From Desulfotomaculaceae bacterium (lineage in GTDB: Bacteria; Bacillota; Desulfotomaculia; Desulfotomaculales; Pelotomaculaceae), in assembly GCA_028704035.1 (NCBI GenBank), contig JAQVLS010000070.1:1-7595 (forward strand): a DNA stretch of 7,595 bases, given 5' to 3'. Position 1 is the stretch's first letter. Each line of letters begins with the position of its first letter. Below the pieces are notes generated by a model. That model made no database searches. It saw only the letters and a list, made by a program, of their open reading frames with translations, and had not been told where the DNA came from. Position numbers and translations under genes: made by a program. Shown one piece after another: positions 1 through 4,869 of the stretch.

Positions 1-618
1 GAGGACTGGGCCGGCGCCTGGAAGAAATATTATAAGCCGGTACGCGTGGGGCGGCGGTTAGTAATCAAACCATCCTGGGAAGATTATCAGCCGCTGGCGG
101 GCGATCTGATCATTGAAATGGATCCGGGTATGGCCTTTGGTAGCGGTACTCACGCTACAACAGCCCTGTGCCTGAGGCTGCTGGAGAAATATGTACGCCC
201 GGGTAGCAGCGTGTACGATATCGGGACGGGCTCCGGCATACTGGCCATAGCGGCTGCCAGGCTCGAGGCGGGAAAGGTGCGGGCGGTGGACATAGATCCG
301 GTAGCATGTAAGACGGCTGCGGAGAATGTCGCCGGAAATAATGCCGGCACAGTTGTCAGCGTACAGCAGGGTAACCTGGCGGAGCCTTTGCCGTACGGGG
401 CCGATTTGATTGTGGCCAATATCATCGCGAATGTTATCGCCGGCTTTGCGCCGCATGCTGCGGCAGCCCTAAAACCCGGCGGAATATTTATTGCCTCCGG
501 TATTATCCGGGAAAGGGCGGAGATGGTCCGCAAAGCCTTCGCCGCAGCCGGTCTGGCGATATGCGAGGAACAGGCGGACGGGCTGTGGATAGCCATTGCC
601 GCCAATAAAGAAGGATAG
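1..618 (+). CDS. prmA: Ribosomal protein L11 methyltransferase PrmA, 5'-truncated by the window edge
   Basis: PrmA is a cytoplasmic SAM-dependent enzyme that methylates ribosomal protein L11. The frame is open from base 1 and ends at TAG 616-618, giving 205 visible residues. The family is about 300 long, so the N-terminal substrate-recognition domain lies mostly upstream. The visible start reads EDWAGAWKKYYKPVRVG, typical of the linker before the catalytic domain. The family signature MDPGMAFGSGTHATT begins near visible residue 40. The SAM-binding motif I (YDIGTGSGILAIAA) lies near residues 72-85, followed by the acidic VDIDPVA motif. DLIVANIIANVI near residues 135-146 is the active-site NPPF-like loop of this family. 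An internal ATG at 118 and a GTG at 46 exist, but homology continues upstream of both, so neither is the start. In Firmicutes prmA follows dnaJ and precedes rsmE and mtaB; here a tautomerase gene follows 30 bases downstream. Confidence 0.95.
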   Translation, partial: EDWAGAWKKYYKPVRVGRRLVIKPSWEDYQPLAGDLIIEMDPGMAFGSGTHATTALCLRLLEKYVRPGSSVYDIGTGSGILAIAAARLEAGKVRAVDIDPVACKTAAENVAGNNAGTVVSVQQGNLAEPLPYGADLIVANIIANVIAGFAPHAAAALKPGGIFIASGIIRERAEMVRKAFAAAGLAICEEQADGLWIAIAANKEG

Positions 619-648
619 TTTGGAAAAATAAAGGGAGGCGACGGATAA

Positions 649-852
649 GTGCCTTTTGTTAATATCAAAATAACAAATGAAGGTGCTACCGCGGAACAAA
701 AAGCCCGGCTTATTCAGGGTGTTACTAAACTTTTGGCGGATACGCTGGGCAAGAACCCGCAAACTACAGTTGTTGTGATTGAAGAAGTAGATACGGACAA
801 CTGGGGTATCGGGGGAGAGGCCGTGACCAAACGCCGGGCGCAGGGCAAGTAA
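649..852 (+). CDS. 4-oxalocrotonate tautomerase-family protein, 67 residues
   Basis: This is a small tautomerase-superfamily protein, expected to oligomerise and to use Pro1 as catalytic base after removal of the initiator Met. The gene starts with GTG at 649 followed directly by a Pro codon, and AAGGGAGG at 631-638 is a good ribosome binding site. The protein reads MPFVNIKITNEG, then the first helix (AEQKARLIQGVTKLL), then TTVVVIEEVDTDNWGIGGE, which matches the 4-OT family beta-hairpin. Aligned by eye with classical 4-oxalocrotonate tautomerase, the two active-site arginines (Arg11 and Arg39) fall on Ala12 and a Val, so the true substrate is unlikely to be 4-oxalocrotonate. No aromatic degradation genes are nearby. 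Its place between prmA and the rsmE remnant suggests co-transcription with translation genes. The fold is very likely; the function is unknown. Confidence 0.88.
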   Translation: MPFVNIKITNEGATAEQKARLIQGVTKLLADTLGKNPQTTVVVIEEVDTDNWGIGGEAVTKRRAQGK

Positions 853-875
853 GGGACAAACGTCCCCCGTTTTTT
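853..875 (+). terminator. Weak terminator-like hairpin after the tautomerase gene
   Basis: A perfect 5-bp stem GGGAC/GTCCC (853-857 and 862-866) with a 4-base loop is followed after three bases by six T (870-875). It begins right after the tautomerase stop codon, so it could end that transcript. The stem is short, however, and the T-run also encodes the Phe-Phe of the rsmE remnant, so the resemblance may be accidental. No convincing promoter is seen between here and mtaB, which argues for readthrough. Confidence 0.35.
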
Positions 876-1034
876 CGTAGAACCTGCTCATATCAAATGA
901 CAGCCTGGTCCACATTACCGGGCCGGACGTGATCCATATAACAAGAGTGCTGCGCATGGGCAGAGGCAGTACAGTTGCTCGGCGTCAGCCGGGTAATACC
1001 GCTGATCTGCCGGCGCAGCGTGGTTAAACTCAGT
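862..1034 (+). pseudogene. rsmE: Decayed remnant of rsmE (16S rRNA m3U1498 methyltransferase)
   Basis: Three in-order RsmE-like segments lie in three different frames. Frame 1 at 862-897 reads VPRFFVEPAHIK and then hits TGA at 898; this resembles the RsmE N-terminus, with GTC where a GTG start would be expected. Frame 2 at about 896-970 reads NDSLVH then ITGPDVIHITRVLRMGRG, the conserved N-terminal H-x-x-x-V-x-R-M block of the family. Frame 3 at 978-1034 reads LGVSRVIPLICRRSVVKL, matching the central block represented by TELG...IP...RSVVK in B. subtilis YqeU. The roughly 60 residues between the last two blocks are missing. Everything after RSVVKL, including the SPOUT SAM-binding knot with GPEGG, is also missing. 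An intact family member is about 250 residues. The location between prmA and mtaB is where rsmE normally lies. AAGGGA at 851-856 may be its old ribosome binding site. No working enzyme can be made from this locus; an intact copy may exist elsewhere. Confidence 0.85.
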
Positions 1035-1112
1035 TTCATTGAAAGATGTGCTGGATAAAAACAATACGGATGAGGAAATATATGTTAGGTCCTCTGCCGG
1101 TGGGGAGATCTC

Positions 1113-1119
1113 GGAGGGG
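1113..1119 (+). promoter_or_regulatory. Ribosome binding site fixing the mtaB start
   Basis: GGAGGGG lies six bases before ATG 1126. It selects this codon over an upstream in-frame TTG at 1039, which has no comparable site and would add 29 residues not typical of the family. Confidence 0.85.
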
Positions 1120-1125
1120 AAATTA

Positions 1126-2475
1126 ATGACAAAGAAGAGGGTGGCGGTATACACCCTGGGGTGTAAGGTTAACCAGTATGAGTCCTCCTCGCTGGCCTGG
1201 CTTTTTCAGGAGCGGGGCTATCGGGTTGTGGACTTTGCCGAAGAAGCCGATGTATACATAGTCAATACCTGTACCGTTACCCACCTGGGGGATCGTAAGT
1301 CACGGCAGCTAATCCGCCGCGCCGCGAAGGCCAATCCCCATGCCTTTGTCGCGGTAACGGGCTGTTATGCCCAGGTTTCTCCGGGTGAAATCATGAAAAT
1401 ACCGGGAGTGGACCTGGTAGTCGGCACCAGGGATAAGGCCGCCCTGGTGGACCTCGTGGAGCGGGCGGTTAATGAGCGTACCCCTGTGAACGCCGTCAGC
1501 GCATATGTGGACGGAGACCAATTTGAGGAGATGTCTGTACAGTCTATCCAGGACCGGGTACGGGCATTTTTAAAAATACAGGACGGCTGCAGTAATTATT
1601 GCACTTACTGTATCGTGCCTTATGCCAGGGGCCCGCTGCGCAGCAGGCAGCCGGACCGGACAATTGACGCCGCCCGGCATATGGTGGCCGCCGGCTATAA
1701 AGAAATTGTACTAACCGGCATCTGTATCGGCGCATACGGTAGCGGACTGGAGCAAGATATCACCCTGGCCGGCCTCATGCAAAGTTTGCTTGAGATACCG
1801 GGGTTGCAGAGGCTGCGTCTGAGTTCTATCGAGCCGCATGATATAACCCTGGAGCTGGTAGAAGTGATGTCAAGTTCAGAAATTTTCTGCCGGCACCTGC
1901 ATTTGCCGCTGCAGAGCGGCAGTGAAGAAATCCTCCGGAGAATGGGCAGAAGGTATACGGCCTGGGAATATCTTCGGCTGGTGGATGTTCTAAGAGAGAA
2001 TATGCCGGGACTTGGTTTGACTACGGACGTGATGGTGGGATTTCCGGGCGAAAGTGAAGAATATTTTCAGAACACCTTTGATTTGGTAAATAGAATCGGC
2101 TTCAGCGGGCTGCATGTTTTTAAATATTCACCCCGCCGGGAGACTCCTGCCGCCGGCTATGACCGGCAGGTCGGGCCGGCGTTGAAAGATGAGCGCAGCC
2201 GCAAACTAATCCGGCTGGGCAAGAAATTAGCGGCCCAATTCGCCTCGTCCCATCTCGGCCGGAATTTAAGCGTTCTGGTGGAACAGCCTGCGCCGGGCGC
2301 CGATGGTTTTTTAGAAGGGCATACTGATAACTATATCAAGGTTGTGTTTCCGGGGCAAGCCGCCCTGGTGGGACAGGTCGTCCCGGTGCAGACGGAAAAA
2401 CTGCAGGAGACAATCTTAGAAGGCAAAATTATTGGTCAACAGAATGAAGGATTTAATAGCGGATATGTTGAATAA
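1126..2475 (+). CDS. mtaB: tRNA N6-threonylcarbamoyladenosine(37) methylthiotransferase MtaB
   Basis: MtaB is a cytoplasmic radical-SAM enzyme that converts t6A to ms2t6A at position 37 of tRNAs reading ANN codons. The 449-residue product has the full family layout. The N-terminal UPF0004 domain carries the three cysteines that bind the auxiliary 4Fe-4S cluster: Cys13 (TLGCKVNQYES), Cys49 (VNTCTVT) and Cys80 (VTGCYAQ). The radical-SAM domain has the CxxxCxxC motif at Cys155, Cys159 and Cys162 (DGCSNYCTYCIVPYARG). The segments LTGICIGAYG, LRLSSIEP, HLPLQSGS and TTDVMVGFPGE follow in the usual order. A C-terminal TRAM domain, about residues 385-445, is expected to bind tRNA. The TLGCKVNQYE signature and ARGPLRSR segment favour MtaB over MiaB or RimO. 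It ends 39 bases before the HIT gene, so the two are probably co-transcribed. Confidence 0.96.
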   Translation: MTKKRVAVYTLGCKVNQYESSSLAWLFQERGYRVVDFAEEADVYIVNTCTVTHLGDRKSRQLIRRAAKANPHAFVAVTGCYAQVSPGEIMKIPGVDLVVGTRDKAALVDLVERAVNERTPVNAVSAYVDGDQFEEMSVQSIQDRVRAFLKIQDGCSNYCTYCIVPYARGPLRSRQPDRTIDAARHMVAAGYKEIVLTGICIGAYGSGLEQDITLAGLMQSLLEIPGLQRLRLSSIEPHDITLELVEVMSSSEIFCRHLHLPLQSGSEEILRRMGRRYTAWEYLRLVDVLRENMPGLGLTTDVMVGFPGESEEYFQNTFDLVNRIGFSGLHVFKYSPRRETPAAGYDRQVGPALKDERSRKLIRLGKKLAAQFASSHLGRNLSVLVEQPAPGADGFLEGHTDNYIKVVFPGQAALVGQVVPVQTEKLQETILEGKIIGQQNEGFNSGYVE

Positions 2476-2514
2476 TGTCTGCAGGGCATATTATCTGAAG
2501 AAGGGGGTGGAAAA

Positions 2515-2859
2515 ATGTCAGGTTGTATCTTTTGTGAAATTGCCAACAAGACAATAAACGCTGATATTGTATATGAAGACCAGCATTTAGTGGTTTTTAA
2601 GGATCTTAAACCGGTTGCTCCCGTCCACCTTCTGCTGATTCCGAAAAAACATTATTCTTCATTTCTGGATCTGAGTGAAGAAGACTTTGAAATATTAGGC
2701 CGGCTCAATGTAGCCGCCTTGCGTGTCGCCCGTGACTTGGGCTTTGCTGAAAACGGCTTTCGCTTGGTGTGCAACTGCGGCTGGGACGGTGGACAGGTGG
2801 TGAACCACCTCCATTACCATTTGCTGGCCGGCAGGGAGCTGCAATGGCCGCCTGGTTAG
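2515..2859 (+). CDS. HIT-family (histidine triad) nucleotide-binding protein, HinT type
   Basis: A 114-residue protein of the usual HinT length. The histidine triad H-x-H-x-H is at His98, His100 and His102 (HLHYHLLAG), followed by the C-terminal RELQWPPG typical of bacterial HinT. The N-terminus has a CxxC pair (Cys4, Cys7 in CIFCEI) that in many relatives contributes to a zinc site. The middle segment APVHLLLIPKKHYSS is the conserved beta-hairpin and nucleotide-binding edge. Such proteins hydrolyse purine nucleoside phosphoramidates and adenylated compounds as homodimers; the physiological substrate is uncertain. The start ATG has AAGGGGG at 2501-2507 upstream. Its position between mtaB and rpsU is, as I recall, common in Clostridia. 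No terminator is seen after it, so transcription may continue into rpsU. Confidence 0.94.
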   Translation: MSGCIFCEIANKTINADIVYEDQHLVVFKDLKPVAPVHLLLIPKKHYSSFLDLSEEDFEILGRLNVAALRVARDLGFAENGFRLVCNCGWDGGQVVNHLHYHLLAGRELQWPPG

Positions 2860-2894
2860 TGGGACAGGTAAAATAACGACATTTGAGTCTCCGG

Positions 2895-2924
2895 TTGACT
2901 CTTTGCTTTGAGCTGTTGTATAAT
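2895..2924 (+). promoter_or_regulatory. Sigma-A-type promoter for rpsU
   Basis: The -35 box TTGACT (2895-2900) and the perfect -10 box TATAAT (2919-2924) are separated by 18 bases, close to the vegetative consensus. Transcription should start near 2931, giving a leader of about 65 nt before the rpsU start codon. It lies in the only sizeable gap between the HIT gene and rpsU. Confidence 0.85.
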
Positions 2925-2980
2925 GTTTAGTGTTTGCTTATGGCGCTTTTTTAGACATAGATTTCTGTTATGGTTTTAGC

Positions 2981-2990
2981 GGAGGGAGGG
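2981..2990 (+). promoter_or_regulatory. Ribosome binding site fixing the rpsU GTG start
   Basis: The purine run GGAGGGAGGG ends six bases before GTG 2997. It lies inside the extension that would result from an upstream in-frame ATG at 2970, so it supports GTG as the start and the standard 58-residue S21. Confidence 0.88.
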
Positions 2991-2996
2991 ATTATT

Positions 2997-3173
2997 GTGG
3001 CGGAAGTAAAGGTTGGGAAAAATGAAACATTGGACAGTGCCCTCCGACGGTTCAAGCGTACCTGTCAAAAAGCTGGTGTTATGGCTGAAGCTAGAAAGCA
3101 TTTACATTATGAAAAACCCAGCGTGCGGAGGAAGAAAAAATCTGAGGCGGCTAGAAAGCGCAAATTTCGCTGA
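2997..3173 (+). CDS. rpsU: Small-subunit ribosomal protein S21
   Basis: S21 binds the 30S subunit near the anti-Shine-Dalgarno end of 16S rRNA and aids initiation. Starting at GTG 2997, the product is 58 residues, the normal size. It begins [21 protein letters not shown] and continues with [13 protein letters not shown] and the lysine/arginine-rich tail [15 protein letters not shown], all standard S21 features. The gene is framed by its own strong promoter and an intrinsic terminator, so it can be a single-gene transcript. In many Firmicutes yqeY follows rpsU directly; here it is absent. Confidence 0.97.
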   Translation: MAEVKVGKNETLDSALRRFKRTCQKAGVMAEARKHLHYEKPSVRRKKKSEAARKRKFR

Positions 3174-3185
3174 TTGACAAAAAAT

Positions 3186-3217
3186 AATGCTTGGCTTAGG
3201 CCAGGCATTTTTAATTT
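3186..3217 (+). terminator. Intrinsic terminator of rpsU
   Basis: A 9-bp stem ATGCTTGGC/GCCAGGCAT (3187-3195 and 3200-3208, one G-U pair) encloses the loop TTAG and is followed by a T-rich tract (TTTTTAATTTT). It begins 13 bases after the rpsU stop codon. It separates rpsU from the sporulation genes. Confidence 0.9.
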
Positions 3218-3246
3218 TCATATAGACAGTAGCATGTGGATACATT
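3218..3246 (+). promoter_or_regulatory. Candidate sigma-E (mother-cell sporulation) promoter for yqfC-yqfD
   Basis: TCATATA (3218-3224) and GATACATT (3239-3246) are separated by 14 bases. This resembles the B. subtilis sigma-E consensus of an ATATT-like -35 and a CATACAnT -10 element, differing in the last -35 base and the first -10 base. The expected start is near 3253, about 57 nt before yqfC. It lies immediately after the rpsU terminator, and B. subtilis yqfCD is a known sigma-E operon. No vegetative promoter of comparable quality is seen in this gap. Confidence 0.6.
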
Positions 3247-3293
3247 GGGAAATAATAGTAATTTATACCCCTTCGCCGGCATAAAATTTTGGC

Positions 3294-3301
3294 AGGAGGG
3301 G
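3294..3301 (+). promoter_or_regulatory. Ribosome binding site fixing the yqfC start
   Basis: AGGAGGGG lies eight bases before ATG 3310. An in-frame TTG at 3289 lies upstream of this site and would translate through it, so ATG 3310 is the likely start. Confidence 0.85.
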
Positions 3302-3309
3302 ATTTTTTT

Positions 3310-3594
3310 ATGGTTTTACGTGATTTCAGTCAGAAAGTAAAAAAACAGTTTGCCGATTTTCTTGAACTGCCGGGCGATGTAATGCTTGACCTACCCAAAA
3401 TAACCATGTTTGGCGATCTTAAGCTGTACATAGAAAACCACCGCGGCATTCTTGAGTATAGTACGTCAGAGGTAAGGATCGGCGTGCGGGATGGGGAAGT
3501 GGTTGTCGTCGGGGAAGGCCTGCTGCTTCGCAATGTGCTTCCCGATGAAATCTGCGTGGAGGGGAAAATCAAAACTCTCAGTTTCTCTTATTAA
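3310..3594 (+). CDS. yqfC: Sporulation protein YqfC
   Basis: A 94-residue protein matching the YqfC family of endospore formers. It opens with a basic amphipathic segment (MVLRDFSQKVKKQFADFLELP), then DVMLDLPKITMFGDLKLYIENHRGI, then alternating beta-like stretches (STSEVRIGVRDGEVVVVGEG). It ends with LPDEICVEGKIKTLSF, typical of the family. There is no signal peptide or membrane segment, so it is probably cytoplasmic or peripheral to the mother-cell face of the membrane. It is paired with yqfD 18 bases downstream, as in most spore formers. The biochemical role is not established; it belongs to the sigma-E regulon in B. subtilis. Confidence 0.92.
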   Translation: MVLRDFSQKVKKQFADFLELPGDVMLDLPKITMFGDLKLYIENHRGILEYSTSEVRIGVRDGEVVVVGEGLLLRNVLPDEICVEGKIKTLSFSY

Positions 3595-3600
3595 TAAAAC

Positions 3601-3606
3601 GAGGTG
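3601..3606 (+). promoter_or_regulatory. Ribosome binding site fixing the yqfD start
   Basis: GAGGTG lies six bases before ATG 3613. An in-frame GTG at 3604 is part of this site itself and is therefore unlikely to be the start. Confidence 0.8.
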
Positions 3607-3612
3607 TTTAAT

Positions 3613-4869
3613 ATGCTTTTATTCAAAATAATGTCCTGCCTACAGGGTTACCTGGTTATTCAGGTGATGGGAGACGCCCCCGAAAAATTTGTAAATATGG
3701 CTGCCAGCAGGGGAATCTATCTCTGGGATGTGGAACAGCTGAGCAACGGGACAGTGATGATCAAGGTGTACCTGAAGAATGTTAATGCCTTACGCCATAT
3801 TGCCAGGCGCACACGCTGCAGGTTCCGTATCCGGCAACGTTCCGGACTGCCTTTTTATGTAGCCGTACTGCGCAGAAGAAAAGCGCTGGCGCTGGGGGCC
3901 TTTTTGTCTCTCATAATCCTTTATTTCTTGACCTCATTTATATGGATTATTGAAATCAAGGGGAACGAAAAACTGGATTCATACGATGTTTTACGGGCGG
4001 CAGAGCAAGCAGGATTGCGCAGGGGCGCGTTTAAATGGAATATTAATCCCGGCGCCGTAGAGGACGGAATCGTCGAACAGCTGCCCCTGTTGTCGTGGTC
4101 AGGTGTCTATATCAAGGGCACAAAGGCTACCATTGAGGTGGCTGAACGCATATTGCCGGAAGAGGAGGACCACCAGCCCGCTCATATAGTGGCCAAAAAA
4201 ACGGGAGTGATCAAAGAGGTGCTGGTATTAAACGGTCGCCAGGCGGTAAAGGAAGGGGATACTGTTTCCGCCGGACAGGTACTCATATCCGGGGAGATAC
4301 TTCCTGTAGAGGAAGAACCGCCGCCGGGCGTAGATGGTGAAAAACCAGCTGAAAATATGGAACCCGTGCGTTATGTGCATGCTATGGGCTTCGCCCGGGC
4401 CAGGGTCTGGTACGAGGGGTACAGTGAGGTCAGCCTGGTGGAAACCGGACAGCGGCCGACCGGCAAGCAAAAAACCTGTGTCAGTATTAAATTCAAAAGT
4501 AAGGAAATAATTTTATCTGGAAACCAAAATCAAAATGAACCATTTGAAACGTATGAGACCAGGACTCTTGTCAACAAGGCGCCGCAATGGAGGAATATTG
4601 ATCTGCCTGTCGAACTTATAACTGTTAAATATTTCGAATTGGCTGATTACAGGGAAGAACGCAGCCGGCTCGTGGCCCGCAGGGCTGCCGAGGCACAGGC
4701 CCATGCTCTGGCTGCGGAAAGCATGCCGGATGACGCCGCAATACAGGAACGCTGGGTGGAGGAAGTCGAAACGGGCGATTCGGATAAACTGGTAAGGGTC
4801 AGGGTGGTAATTGAAACCGTTGAGGATATTGGTGAGGAAGCGCCCTTTAATGGCGCGCCCAATACCTGA
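3613..4869 (+). CDS. yqfD: Sporulation membrane protein YqfD
   Basis: A 418-residue protein of the Spore_YqfD family, usually about 400 long. The first ~80 residues (CLQGYLVIQVMGDAPEKFVN, then RGIYLWDVE, later RCRFRIRQRSGLPF) form the conserved cytoplasmic part. One membrane segment lies at about residues 92-114 (ALALGAFLSLIILYFLTSF), preceded by the basic RRRK, so the rest should lie across the membrane. Residues 111-179 look like an FtsQ-type POTRA domain (IKGNEKLDSYDVLRAAEQAG ... VEQLPLLSWSGVYIKG ... IEVAER). Residues 198-227 contain a lipoyl/HlyD-like hairpin (VKEGDTVSAGQVLISGEI). The C-terminus is rich in charged and Ala residues and ends in a beta-like segment (KLVRVRVVIETVEDIG). It is probably co-transcribed with yqfC under sigma-E and overlaps phoH by 20 bases. 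The exact function is unknown; the domain readings are mine. Confidence 0.92.
   Translation: MLLFKIMSCLQGYLVIQVMGDAPEKFVNMAASRGIYLWDVEQLSNGTVMIKVYLKNVNALRHIARRTRCRFRIRQRSGLPFYVAVLRRRKALALGAFLSLIILYFLTSFIWIIEIKGNEKLDSYDVLRAAEQAGLRRGAFKWNINPGAVEDGIVEQLPLLSWSGVYIKGTKATIEVAERILPEEEDHQPAHIVAKKTGVIKEVLVLNGRQAVKEGDTVSAGQVLISGEILPVEEEPPPGVDGEKPAENMEPVRYVHAMGFARARVWYEGYSEVSLVETGQRPTGKQKTCVSIKFKSKEIILSGNQNQNEPFETYETRTLVNKAPQWRNIDLPVELITVKYFELADYREERSRLVARRAAEAQAHALAAESMPDDAAIQERWVEEVETGDSDKLVRVRVVIETVEDIGEEAPFNGAPNT

Noticed and set aside
58..668. Minus-strand open frames opposite prmA
   Set aside because: Low-complexity translations without family features; the plus strand codes clearly for PrmA.
1039..1067. 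TTGAAA with a -10-like CAATAC as a promoter for mtaB
   Set aside because: The -10 match is poor at the most conserved positions.
1039..1125. Possible N-terminal extension of MtaB from TTG 1039
   Set aside because: The strong ribosome binding site at 1113-1119 and the family's normal N-terminus place the start at ATG 1126; the 29 extra residues have no family likeness.
2885..2901. Inverted repeat GAGTC/GACTC overlapping the rpsU -35 box, possible operator
   Set aside because: Only 5 bp per arm with a 7-base spacer and no flanking symmetry; expected often by chance.
4598..4622. TTGATC...TATAAC as an internal promoter for phoH
   Set aside because: The spacer is only 13 bases, too short for a sigma-A promoter.
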